Below, piece by piece: positions 43,928 to 52,704 of a stretch of 64,000 bases of DNA. This DNA comes from Desulfofustis limnaeus (GTDB lineage: Bacteria; Desulfobacterota; Desulfobulbia; Desulfobulbales; Desulfocapsaceae). A program made the position numbers and the translations under genes. Position 1 is the stretch's first letter. Each line of letters starts with the position of its first letter. The stretch covers positions 1,736,001 to 1,800,000 of the forward strand of contig NZ_AP025516.1 of the NCBI RefSeq assembly GCF_023169885.1, written 5' to 3'. The notes under the pieces were generated by a model. It was not told the DNA's origin and made no database searches. It saw nothing but the letters and a program-made list of their open reading frames with translations.

Positions 43928-45674
43928 GGACTTCTTCGACCATTCTGGCCCTGAATTCAACAAGTTTTCGTGCCAGATCACTGTCTGCCAAGGCCAGGAT
44001 CCGGCAGGCCAGAACCGCCGCATTTTTGGCGCCGGCCTTGCCGATACCCATGGTCGCCACGGGAACACCGGGAGGCATCTGCACCGTCGCCAGCAACGCA
44101 TCCATGCCCCCGAGCGGTGAGGCGTCGAGCGGAACGCCGATGACTGGAAGGTCGGTGTGCGAGGCGATGACACCGGCCAGGTGGGCTGCCATTCCGGCAC
44201 CGGCAATGATGATTTGTATGCCGCGCTTGGGCGCCGTGCGGGTGTACTCCATGACCAGCTCCGGCGTCCGGTGCGCCGAGGCCACCGTCATCTCATAGGG
44301 TACGTGCATCTGTTCGAAAAAATCGGCGGCACTGCGCATGACCGGAAGATCCGAATCACTGCCCATCAAGATCCCCACAACCGCTGCTGCTTCTTTTTTC
44401 TTTGTATGTTTCATTGCTTTTTCTCCTATATCGTGGCGATACTGACATCCCGTCCAATCAATAGCACTGACCGCCTGATAGGCCTTTTCTCGGGCCGCAA
44501 TGACCGTTTCGCCCAAAGCGGTGACCCCGAGTACTCGGCCGCCCGCCGTTACCACGTGCCCCTTCACGGTCTTGGTGCCGGCATGAAAAACTTCAACGCC
44601 CGCCAGGGCTGCCGCCTTCTTTAGGCCCTTGATTCGTTTACCGCTCTGGTATGCTCCCGGGTAGCCGCCTGAGGCCATAACCACGCAGATTGCCGGCCGC
44701 GGGTCGATCTGCAGCCGAACCGTGTTCAATCGTCCGGCAATAACCGCCTCGATGATGTCAATCAGGTCATTTTCCAAACGCATCAGCAGCGGTTGCGCTT
44801 CGGGATCGCCAAAGCGGCAGTTGAATTCGAGGACGTTGACCCGGCCCTGGTCGATCATCAGGCCGGCGTAGAGCATGCCTTTGTAGGGGCGTCCTTCAGC
44901 GGCCATGCCTCGTATCGTGGGCAGCATGACATGGTCCATGACATAGTGTTCAATTTCCTCGGTCACGACTGGTGCCGGCGAATAGGCGCCCATACCGCCG
45001 GTATTCGGCCCGCGGTCCCCATCGAACACGGCCTTGTGATCCTGAGACGAGGGTAGAGGCAGCACGGTCTTTCCATCGGTAAAGGCGATAAACGATGCCT
45101 CTTCCCCGGTCAGACACTGTTCGATGATGATCTGGTTCCCGGCATCACCGAAGGCCTTTTGGTTCATGATCAGATCAATCGCCTGTTGAGCTTCGGCAAC
45201 CGTAGCCGCCACGATGACGCCTTTGCCGGCAGCCAGCCCATCGGCCTTGACGACCAGAGGTCCCCCTTGTTTGGCCACATATTTTTTGGCTTTTTTCGCA
45301 TCGTCAAAGAGTTTGAACGCAGCCGTCGGGATCTGGTACTTTGTCAGAAACTGCTTGGTGAATGCTTTGCTCCCTTCGAGAATGGCGGCCTTGCTGGTTG
45401 GTCCAAAGATGGCCAAACCACTGTTCTCGAACTCGTCAACGACCCCGGCGGTAAGAGATGCCTCCGGCCCGACAATGGTCAAATCGATCCGGTTCTGCCG
45501 GGCAAACTCAACCAGGGCTGCCGTATCGGTAACATCGATTGGCACGCAGCGGGCCAGGTCGGCGATACCGCCGTTTCCCGGTGCACAATAGATTTCGGAA
45601 ACGCGCGGGCTTTGTTTGATCTTCCATACCAGGGCATGCTCACGACCGCCCGATCCGATAACCAGTACCTTCAT
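43899..45674 (-). CDS. Fused PurD-PurE (GAR synthetase + N5-CAIR mutase)
   Basis: A single uninterrupted frame of 591 residues starts at ATG 45674 (AGGGGAG upstream). Residues 1-420 are PurD: VLVIGSGGREHALVWKI, the ATP-grasp VVKADGLAAGKGVIVA, GPNTGGMGAYSPAP and EFNCRFGDPEAQ. From Met421 it is PurE: GILMGSDSDLPVM, ASAHRTPE, IIAGAGMAAHLAGVIA, GVPLDASPLGGMDALLATVQMPPGVPVAT. PurD makes glycinamide ribonucleotide, and PurE moves the carboxyl group of N5-CAIR to CAIR. A GGAGAA ribosome-binding site and ATG remain at the junction, so separate PurE may also be made. Confidence 0.9.
   Translation of the reverse strand: MKVLVIGSGGREHALVWKIKQSPRVSEIYCAPGNGGIADLARCVPIDVTDTAALVEFARQNRIDLTIVGPEASLTAGVVDEFENSGLAIFGPTSKAAILEGSKAFTKQFLTKYQIPTAAFKLFDDAKKAKKYVAKQGGPLVVKADGLAAGKGVIVAATVAEAQQAIDLIMNQKAFGDAGNQIIIEQCLTGEEASFIAFTDGKTVLPLPSSQDHKAVFDGDRGPNTGGMGAYSPAPVVTEEIEHYVMDHVMLPTIRGMAAEGRPYKGMLYAGLMIDQGRVNVLEFNCRFGDPEAQPLLMRLENDLIDIIEAVIAGRLNTVRLQIDPRPAICVVMASGGYPGAYQSGKRIKGLKKAAALAGVEVFHAGTKTVKGHVVTAGGRVLGVTALGETVIAAREKAYQAVSAIDWTGCQYRHDIGEKAMKHTKKKEAAAVVGILMGSDSDLPVMRSAADFFEQMHVPYEMTVASAHRTPELVMEYTRTAPKRGIQIIIAGAGMAAHLAGVIASHTDLPVIGVPLDASPLGGMDALLATVQMPPGVPVATMGIGKAGAKNAAVLACRILALADSDLARKLVEFRARMVEEVHEKARALKG
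44412..44426 (-). promoter_or_regulatory. Internal ribosome-binding site and start of the purE part
   Basis: Inside the purDE frame, GGAGAA (44421-44426 on the minus strand) stands 6 bases before ATG 44414-44412, which begins MKHTKKKEAAAVVGILMGS, a normal PurE N-terminus. The same bases are read through in frame by purD as GlyGluLysAlaMet. Confidence 0.6.
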
Positions 45675-45963
45675 AGCTCCCCTCTCTTGCTCTTTCGTCG
45701 TTCCGGACTTCGCCAAGCCTCGACATGGCTTTGCACCACGGTGGTGTCCACTCAAAAGTAGCCGATTTGCAGATTCTTACAACGACAATGTCGATACCTC
45801 TCCGGGATCAATGAACGATAGCAAGATGACATTCAGAGTGCTCGGGCCACTGGCTCTGGCGGCGCTTGCTCGTCATAGACCAGCCAACCCCGCCGGCCGT
45901 GCCGTGGGCTTTCGCGCTTCCCCTAAGAGATAAGAACCACCGAGAAAATCTGCTTGCTGTCGA
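45675..45963. other. Non-coding gap between purDE and the TetR gene
   Basis: A perfect palindrome CACCAC-G-GTGGTG lies near 45733-45745. A GC-rich stretch (45845-45915) can fold, but no gene or known element is recognised. Confidence 0.3.
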
Positions 45964-46009
45964 TTGACAAAAGGTGAACCAATGAGTAGATGAATGAATA
46001 ACCATTCAT
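45964..46009 (+). promoter_or_regulatory. Promoter and TetR-type operator of the regulator gene
   Basis: TTGACA at 45964-45969 and, 17 bases on, TAGATG at 45987-45992 form a possible promoter. A perfect inverted repeat, ATGAATG-AATAAC-CATTCAT at 45990-46009, overlaps the -10 and the start of transcription. This is the size and base pattern of FadR/TetR-family operators with TGAATGA half-sites. Binding there would repress the regulator's own gene. Confidence 0.65.
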
Positions 46010-46039
46010 TTTAAGTATTCACCATTTTGCTCTATCGCC

Positions 46040-46630
46040 ATGAAGTCTTTAGAAAAACATAACAAGATACTCACTTCCGCCACCAAGGTCTTTGCCAAGA
46101 AAGGCTTCTTCAATGCGCGGATATCAGATATTGCCAAAGAAGCGAAAGTGGCCGATGGCACGATCTATCTCTATTTCAACAATAAATTCGATATCTTGAT
46201 CTCTGTTCTGGAAGAAGAGATCGGCAAGATCATCGAACAGATCCAGAAATCGATCGAGAAGGAAACGGACCCGCAAAAGATGCTCACCATCTTCGTTCAG
46301 AAGCATCTGGCGACAATGAAACAGAACCGGAACCTGGCCGAAGTCATTCATATCGAGCTGCGGCAGAGCGACAAGTTGGTCAAAGAGTACCGCAACAAGA
46401 CGTTCAAGCAATACATCAATGTCATATCCCACATCATCCAGCGTGGCCAGGAGCAGAACGTTTACCGAAAAGATATCAAGCCGGGGATAGCGAAAAGAGC
46501 GTTTTTCGGTGCACTGGATGAAGTGTCCAGGGTATGGGCGGAATCAACCGGCTCCACCTACAGTCTGGAGGAGACGACGGAGCAGATACTGGCGCTGTTT
46601 CTCAACGGTATGTTGGAAAAAAAGGCGTAA
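46040..46630 (+). CDS. TetR/AcrR family regulator (FadR/YsiA-like)
   Basis: This 196-residue regulator has an N-terminal TetR helix-turn-helix (about 8-54: ILTSATKVFAKKGFFNARISDIAKEAKVADGTIYLYFNNKFDIL) and a helical ligand domain. VADGTIYLYFxNKxDILI is typical of the acyl-CoA-responsive FadR/YsiA branch (family knowledge). Control of fatty-acid degradation genes is thus possible, though none is in the window. The ATG is 30 bases after a 20-base palindromic operator, which predicts autorepression. It converges on greA. Confidence 0.88.
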   Translation: MKSLEKHNKILTSATKVFAKKGFFNARISDIAKEAKVADGTIYLYFNNKFDILISVLEEEIGKIIEQIQKSIEKETDPQKMLTIFVQKHLATMKQNRNLAEVIHIELRQSDKLVKEYRNKTFKQYINVISHIIQRGQEQNVYRKDIKPGIAKRAFFGALDEVSRVWAESTGSTYSLEETTEQILALFLNGMLEKKA

Positions 46631-46633
46631 CCA

Positions 46634-46652
46634 ACCCCTTCCCGGTCAAGGG
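46634..46652. terminator. Hairpin between convergent tetR and greA
   Basis: CCCCTT (46634-46639) pairs with AAGGGG (46647-46652) around a 7-base loop, overlapping the last codons of greA. There is no T-run, so it may act weakly or need Rho. Confidence 0.4.
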
Positions 46653-47131
46653 GTGTTCGCCGCTATGATCCCCATCACCTCGAACTCTCTGGTGCCGCTC
46701 GGTGTGTGAGCAATTACGTCATCACCGACCTCCTTGCCGATCAGGCTGCTTCCCAACGGTGACAGCACGGATATCGATCCCTTCTTGACATCGGCCTCTT
46801 CCGGCCCCAACAGCTGATAGCTGATCTCCTCGTCGGTGTCCATATCCAGCAGGCGAACTATCGTTCCAAAAACGGCCCGATCACAACGGACTTTCGTGCA
46901 GTCGATGACCTCGGCACGACTCAGCTTGTCTTTGAGTTCAAGGATCCGACCTTCAATATGGCCTTGTCTTTCTTTGGCCGCATGATACTCGGCATTCTCC
47001 TTTAAATCGCCGTGACCGCGCGCCGTCTCGATCGCCATCACCACCTCTCGCCTATCTTTTTTCTCCAGACGATCAAGTTCTTCCTTGAGGCGTTGATATC
47101 CGGTCTTGGACATCGGAATCCGTTCAACCAT
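46646..47131 (-). CDS. greA: Transcription elongation factor GreA
   Basis: This 161-residue protein has a GreA coiled-coil N-terminal domain (MSKTGYQRLKEELDRLEKKDRREVVMAIETARGHGDLKENAEYHAAKERQGHIEGRI). The tip residues Asp and Glu are in GDLKENAEY. An FKBP-like C-terminal domain ends at SPLGSSLIGKEVGDDVIAHTPSGTREFEVM. GreA enters the RNA polymerase secondary channel and rescues backtracked complexes. A terminator of the upstream gene lies just before its start, so it has its own promoter. Confidence 0.94.
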   Translation of the reverse strand: MVERIPMSKTGYQRLKEELDRLEKKDRREVVMAIETARGHGDLKENAEYHAAKERQGHIEGRILELKDKLSRAEVIDCTKVRCDRAVFGTIVRLLDMDTDEEISYQLLGPEEADVKKGSISVLSPLGSSLIGKEVGDDVIAHTPSGTREFEVMGIIAANTP

Positions 47132-47144
47132 CGGTAACCTCCAT

Positions 47145-47183
47145 AAAAAAAAAGACCTGCCCGGTTGCTACAACCGGTGCAGG
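47145..47183 (-). terminator. Rho-independent terminator of the large TPR/barrel gene
   Basis: On the minus strand CCTGC-A-CCGGTTG pairs with CAACCGG-GCAGG (47156-47183), followed by a T-run (nine A on the plus strand at 47145-47153). Confidence 0.93.
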
Positions 47184-47203
47184 ACAGTAGCATACTACTT
47201 GTT

Positions 47204-50200
47204 TTACCAACGATATGCCAATGACGCGAGGGCGCTGTATCGCTCGTAATCTTCCGACCAATCCGTCGAGAATGTACCTTTTACTAAGAAGACCGGGGTC
47301 ATTTCAAGGAAAATGTTGATTTCCCCTTTCTGGACCAGCAGATCTCCCTCTTCAAAGCCAATGCCATAGAGTGCCGAAACATAGCTGGTGCCGCTTTGCA
47401 GTTTACCGGTCGGCCACAGCTCGATACGATATTCCCCACTCAACAGGTGTTGCCAGAATTTTCCGGGACTCCAGTAGGGGGGGGCAGAACCGCTGAGATC
47501 CTCTTGACTGTCGAGATCCACCTGGCTGATCGTATTCTCCAATTTCCGGTAGCGATACTTCACATCAAAAGAGCTTTCTTCCCAGAAAAACCGATAAGAA
47601 GCGAACACATTGAACTGTTTGCCATCATTATCGTCGTTGTAGTCGTGCAGCGAAAAATCGAAACCAAGAAGAAAACCGGGTAGATATTCAAGAGACATGC
47701 CGGCTTGAAATTGTTTCTTGTAGATACCTCGGTCCAGAGAAGCAATGGTGTCGGCCACCGGCTGCTGGTTTATGGCGGCAAACACATTGAGTTTGTCTTC
47801 CAATCTGCCGCGCAGGGCAATATCGTAGAGGAGATAGGATTCTCCACCGGTATCGAAATTCTCGAAACCGAGTTGCGCCTCCCCTTGCAGGTAATCGTTG
47901 AAAAAAATGGCGTAACGACTGTTGAGATAAACGCTTTTGGCCAGCGTTGTCGATTCGCTGTTGCCGTACTCGTTGCGACCGAACCAGACCCCGGCCTCAT
48001 GCAGCAAGGTTGGTGTAAACTGCAGATTGGCACCGGCATAACTCTGCGTGATGTCGATATGATCATCACGCCCCTGTTGTTCCGAATAGTGTACATCAAG
48101 AAGAAGATGCGGTTGTCGCTGTCTGACATCTTTTGCTGCAGCTTCCTTCAACTCCGGGATCTCGCGGTTGGTGTCGCGCAGCAGCTCGTACACCTGTGAT
48201 TCTTTCTGACGCTTTCCGATACGGCTGTAAATGGTGGCCAGATCCGGGTAGGAAGAGGCAGCGGCTGCCACATCGATATCCTGCAATTCCTGAAAACTTC
48301 GCTCGGCTTTGTAAAATTCACGAGTGCTCAAAGCCGACTTCGCCTCATACTCTTTATGGACGACCTTCCACCATCGATAGGTCTCGTAATAACGAGCCGA
48401 CAGCCGGGCGATGTCCTCGGCCCGATGGGCAACAAAGAAAGATGGGCTCATGACCCGGTCTAGAAACTCCTCCTCCCCTGGGGAAAACAAAACCTCCCGC
48501 TGGTGACGTGCCGGAAACAGATGGCGGAACGTCTCGGTCGAACTGATCACCTGGAACCCTTTCTCAATCTCTTGACGTACGGCACGCTGTAATGAGTCGT
48601 AGACACTCAGCGATTGCTCCCACTCATTGCCATTCCAGAGATCGCGAGCTCGGCTGAGCATCTGCTCGGGGGTGTCTGGAAGGGACGGCTGAGCTGAAAG
48701 AACGCTCTTCGATGTGGTGGCAGGGTCGAGCATGGCCACAAGGCGCTCGGTTTTTTGCTGGAAAAAGATCTCCTGGGGATAATTTCGGGACAGCTCAGCG
48801 TACATCGCGGCGGCTTGGCGGTATTCCTTGAGTTGCGTTAACGCGTGTGCCTGCAACGTCTTGCCTCGAACCGAGGTGGGAGACAACGTGATCGCCCGGT
48901 CCAGCAGCTGCATCGATTCTCTCGAAAATCCCCACCGTTGCAGCAGATGGGCCCCGTCCAGCAGATTGCTTAAAGCAGTGCCATCCTCGTTCCGGTGCAC
49001 CACTGGCTGCTGTTGGAGTAAAACGGAAACCGCCAGTAGAAACGGTTCGGGGAGCGCAGCGAGATGACGAGCAAACATCTGCAATCGTTGTTTACGTTGT
49101 TGCGGATCGTGGCCAAGATAGCGCAGAAAAAACATGGCAGTCTGCATCGACGACTCGGTAAGGGGGCCCGTGTCGATCTTTTGCTGCAGGTACGTTCCGA
49201 TCTTTTCCAATACGACTTTTCGGTCACCAAGGAGCCATTGCAGTCGCATATTCCGGTTGAAAATGGCGTCGTGCTGCTCGCTGGTTAAACGGTTTTTCAG
49301 ATCACTTTGGGCCACCAATTGATTGATCGTCCGCAGCCAGATCTGGGTCGTTGGGACATCATCTTGCTGCAGACTGTAGTCCGCCAACTGCAGCAAGGCG
49401 TCTATGGACTCGGGTTGCTCCGCCAGCACCTGACGCAGAAGCTGCTCCGCAGCAAAGACGGCTCCCCCGGCATGAAGGCTTCGTGCCTGGGCCAGTGACA
49501 GGGTTGCCCACAAACCGGAGTTCACACCAGTACCGGTCCGGACAGTATCGATTCGTTGCTGGGCTATGCCCAAAAGACCATTGTCGATCAAGGCGTTGAA
49601 ATAGGCCAGCAGCAACGGTTCATCCCGGTATCGTTGCAGCTTCGACTCGGGCAACAATCTCTCCAGAGCTGCAACGTCGCCGATGGCCCCGGCGAGCAGG
49701 ATCGCCTGCATCCGCACGGAAACGTCTCCTTCGTCGAGCCGTAGATAGTTGAGATAACTCTGCAACTCTTCCTCGTCTCGGCCCAAGGCGGCCTGACAGC
49801 GAGCCTGGAGCAGATAGAGGGAGCCGTCAAAAGAAACCGTTTTCGCGCCAACATGCAGATCGGCAAGACAGGCTTCGAAGCGACCGTTGCTAAAAGATAC
49901 CTCAACGAGTCGTTTCAACAGATCCAGGTCCTGGGGATTCTGCGAACTGAGAATACGCAGTACCGCTAACAATTCATCCGTTTTCCCGAGTTCCGCGAGG
50001 ATGTCAGCCATGGCCTTGAAGATCCCGATCCGATCGGGAGTGACGGTCGACAAATCCTGCCAGAGCATGTCGGCCCCGTCGTTTTCAACGATGGTCAACA
50101 AATCGTTGGCCAAAATAAGCTGGATATCGGCGATGTTGGCCGACACGTCTTCACCGCCGGGAAATTCCTTTTGATAGGTTTCATAGTAGGTGAGCGCCTT

Positions 50201-51274
50201 ATCCGGCCGGTCCAGGTGAAAGAGATGGATGTCCGCCACGGTCAATAGATATTTTTGACGCTCGATTCCCTGATCGACAAGCGTGAGCAGATGCGGTAGG
50301 GCCTTTTCTTCTTGATCTCTTTCCAGATAAAACGCGGCCAGCTTCTGATGGAGCTGCATATCCTCATCCCCGGCCTCGAGCAGGACAGGCCAGAGTTCGG
50401 CAGCCTGGTCGATGGCTCCGGCCTGCTCGAAGAACCGGGCGGTCTCCTTGAGAACCGGCGGGGGAACCCGGAACTTTTGCACGAGTTCGGTATAGTAATA
50501 CAACGACTTGGTCGTATCGCCGCTCCCGGCGCAAGCCCGGGCCAGTTCCAGTACCTGTTCCATCTCCGATTTTCCCCGCTGGTACAGCTGCTCCATCAAG
50601 GGGATGGCCAACGCGGTGTCACCTTTTGCCTGCAACGCCTGAGTCATTCCCTTCAAGGCCGAATCGGCGTGCGCATCGAGGGGATTCTGTTCGACCACCT
50701 GCCCGAAGAAATCGAGAGCCTGTTCGTAATCTTCCCTGGCCAGGGCAAGATTACCGGCACTGAGGAGATATTCCGTCTTTGACGGATTGATTTCCAGCAG
50801 ACTTTCCAGATAATAAGCGGCGCGCCGGTAGTCCTTGAGGCTGAGCAACACCGTGAAGAGTTCCCACTTAACCTCCTCAATGTGCGGTTTTTCGTTGAGA
50901 ACGGACAGATAACGCTCTGCTGCCGCAGCGAATTGCTGTTTCTGGGCCAAAAGCCGCGCCTCGTCCCAATCGCTCTTCCAGGCCGGCGTCGCCTGATCTT
51001 CCCCGACCATAATGATTGGTTTTTCCGGAGGAAACAGATCAACGGCCGGAACTTCGGCACCGGAGATCAAAACGGCTGCCAGCGATAACAGCAGGATGCG
51101 AGGGAACCCAAATACTCGCCGGCGTCTCAGTGCTGGTTCGGCAACACCGGGACGCTCATGTTCAGGGATGAAAGGGAGAGGCCCACCTCCGTAACCGGCC
51201 ACATTTCTGGTGGTTCGGGATTCGTACGGAGCGTACGGGTGGCAGAGTGGCTGTTGAAGTGTTCGGCTGCCCAT
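47204..51274 (-). CDS. Large TPR / outer-membrane beta-barrel protein (PelB/PgaA-like)
   Basis: The product has up to 1356 residues. A hydrophobic signal-like segment (RILLLSLAAVLISGAEVPA, about 57-75) follows an unusually long N-terminus, so the true start may be internal. Residues about 100-1010 are TPR and TPR-like helices. The last 300 or so residues are alternating beta strands ending in the aromatic residue of LASLAYRW, a typical outer-membrane barrel end. TPR plus barrel is the layout of the exopolysaccharide exporters PgaA and PelB. No polysaccharide synthase is adjacent, so the substrate is unknown. A strong terminator follows. Confidence 0.75.
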   Translation of the reverse strand: MGSRTLQQPLCHPYAPYESRTTRNVAGYGGGPLPFIPEHERPGVAEPALRRRRVFGFPRILLLSLAAVLISGAEVPAVDLFPPEKPIIMVGEDQATPAWKSDWDEARLLAQKQQFAAAAERYLSVLNEKPHIEEVKWELFTVLLSLKDYRRAAYYLESLLEINPSKTEYLLSAGNLALAREDYEQALDFFGQVVEQNPLDAHADSALKGMTQALQAKGDTALAIPLMEQLYQRGKSEMEQVLELARACAGSGDTTKSLYYYTELVQKFRVPPPVLKETARFFEQAGAIDQAAELWPVLLEAGDEDMQLHQKLAAFYLERDQEEKALPHLLTLVDQGIERQKYLLTVADIHLFHLDRPDKALTYYETYQKEFPGGEDVSANIADIQLILANDLLTIVENDGADMLWQDLSTVTPDRIGIFKAMADILAELGKTDELLAVLRILSSQNPQDLDLLKRLVEVSFSNGRFEACLADLHVGAKTVSFDGSLYLLQARCQAALGRDEEELQSYLNYLRLDEGDVSVRMQAILLAGAIGDVAALERLLPESKLQRYRDEPLLLAYFNALIDNGLLGIAQQRIDTVRTGTGVNSGLWATLSLAQARSLHAGGAVFAAEQLLRQVLAEQPESIDALLQLADYSLQQDDVPTTQIWLRTINQLVAQSDLKNRLTSEQHDAIFNRNMRLQWLLGDRKVVLEKIGTYLQQKIDTGPLTESSMQTAMFFLRYLGHDPQQRKQRLQMFARHLAALPEPFLLAVSVLLQQQPVVHRNEDGTALSNLLDGAHLLQRWGFSRESMQLLDRAITLSPTSVRGKTLQAHALTQLKEYRQAAAMYAELSRNYPQEIFFQQKTERLVAMLDPATTSKSVLSAQPSLPDTPEQMLSRARDLWNGNEWEQSLSVYDSLQRAVRQEIEKGFQVISSTETFRHLFPARHQREVLFSPGEEEFLDRVMSPSFFVAHRAEDIARLSARYYETYRWWKVVHKEYEAKSALSTREFYKAERSFQELQDIDVAAAASSYPDLATIYSRIGKRQKESQVYELLRDTNREIPELKEAAAKDVRQRQPHLLLDVHYSEQQGRDDHIDITQSYAGANLQFTPTLLHEAGVWFGRNEYGNSESTTLAKSVYLNSRYAIFFNDYLQGEAQLGFENFDTGGESYLLYDIALRGRLEDKLNVFAAINQQPVADTIASLDRGIYKKQFQAGMSLEYLPGFLLGFDFSLHDYNDDNDGKQFNVFASYRFFWEESSFDVKYRYRKLENTISQVDLDSQEDLSGSAPPYWSPGKFWQHLLSGEYRIELWPTGKLQSGTSYVSALYGIGFEEGDLLVQKGEINIFLEMTPVFLVKGTFSTDWSEDYERYSALASLAYRW

Positions 51275-51481
51275 GCGTCAGATAGACGGAGAGCTTGAAA
51301 AATTCGAAATTTCGTTCAAGATCGAGGCGCACAAGAACATTCTACCACAGGCATATACATGATATTGCCAGGATAAAATGTGTTTGCGCAACGATGAGAT
51401 TGGGCGAAATGGCAATTTTCCAAGGTTCCCTTACGGATAACGGTCTCAGATCAAACGAAACGATCGGCGCGTGTGCTGCTA

Positions 51482-52657
51482 TCAACGATAAAAGGAACGA
51501 ATCGTTTGTACAACATATTCCTGCATGGCCTCGGTCAGACCCGGATAAATCGGTAATGCCAGGGTCTCTTTGGCCGCCTGTTCGGTATGCTTCATCTCCG
51601 GCATGTCGGCCGAGTCGCTCAAACAGTGCTGCCGGTGCAGTCCGAGCGGGTAGTAAATCTCACTGCCGATGCCCTGCTCCTGCAGCCGGTCCCGCAGAGC
51701 GTCCCGCTCATGAACGCGGATAACGTATTGATTGTAGATGTGGTAGTTCACGTTCGTAGCACAGGACCGGGCCTGGGGCTCATGGACGGCCTCCGGTACC
51801 TGCAGCCGCTCATCGTCGGCAAAACCGAACGATGAGAAAAGGTCATGGTAGCGTTGAGCGTTACGGCGACGCTGGGCATGCCATGATTCCAGTCGTGGCA
51901 GTTTGACGCGGAGAACCGCCGCCTGGATGGGATCGAGCCGGAAATTGCCGCCAACCAGTGCATGATAATATTTTGGATGAGCACCGTGGTTGCGCAGCAG
52001 GGATACCTTTCGGGCAAACGATTCATCCTGGCAGATGACCATGCCGCCATCTCCGATGCCGCCCAGATTTTTACTGGGAAAGAACGAGAAACAACCGGCC
52101 AGCCCCATGCTGCCGGCCCGGGGCCACGTTCGGGCCGCTGCCAATGGCACCTGGGCGCCGATCGCCTGGGCGGCATCCTCGATAAGCGGCACCCCGTATC
52201 GTTGGGAAAGCCCAAGCAGTCGCTCCATATCGGCGCATTGCCCATAGAGGTGAACCGGTATCATCGCTTTGATCTTTCTACCCGCATCGGCTGCCAAAAT
52301 CTCCTCCACCCGATCCGGATTGATATTGAAAGAGATCGGATCAATATCGGCAAAGACCGGTCGGGCTCCGAGCCGCAGCACCACCCCCATCGTGGCGAAA
52401 AAAGAAAAAGGAGGAATCAGGACCTGATCACCGGGGCCGATATCCAATGCCATCAAAGCCACCAGCAGAGCGTCGGTGCCGCTGGAGACCCCGATTGCGT
52501 GGGAAGTGCCGCAATAATCGGCAACCTCCTGCTCCAATGCCTCGACCTCCGGCCCTTGAATGTAACGGGTGGAATCGATCACCTGGACCACCCGTTCAAT
52601 GATTTCTTCTCGTAACTCGCCGTGTTGAGGACGCAAATCCAGCAGTGGTACGTTCAT
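51482..52657 (-). CDS. DegT/DnrJ/EryC1/StrS-type PLP aminotransferase
   Basis: This 391-residue fold-type I enzyme of the sugar-aminotransferase family has VSSGTDALLVALMAL, DIDPISFNINPDRVEE, the Asp of IEDAAQAIGA (about 161) and the PLP Lys196 in CFSFFPSKNLGGIGDGGM, with YYPLGLHRQ at the C-terminus. Such enzymes aminate nucleotide-activated keto sugars for surface glycans. It lies 47 bases downstream of rpoH, and 207 bases before the TPR/barrel gene on the same strand, which is compatible with a surface-polysaccharide role. Confidence 0.92.
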   Translation of the reverse strand: MNVPLLDLRPQHGELREEIIERVVQVIDSTRYIQGPEVEALEQEVADYCGTSHAIGVSSGTDALLVALMALDIGPGDQVLIPPFSFFATMGVVLRLGARPVFADIDPISFNINPDRVEEILAADAGRKIKAMIPVHLYGQCADMERLLGLSQRYGVPLIEDAAQAIGAQVPLAAARTWPRAGSMGLAGCFSFFPSKNLGGIGDGGMVICQDESFARKVSLLRNHGAHPKYYHALVGGNFRLDPIQAAVLRVKLPRLESWHAQRRRNAQRYHDLFSSFGFADDERLQVPEAVHEPQARSCATNVNYHIYNQYVIRVHERDALRDRLQEQGIGSEIYYPLGLHRQHCLSDSADMPEMKHTEQAAKETLALPIYPGLTEAMQEYVVQTIRSFYR

Positions 52658-52704
52658 GTTTCGTCGTTGGTTAGGTGAAAGGGGGGGAGGCTTGGTCGGT
52701 CCGC

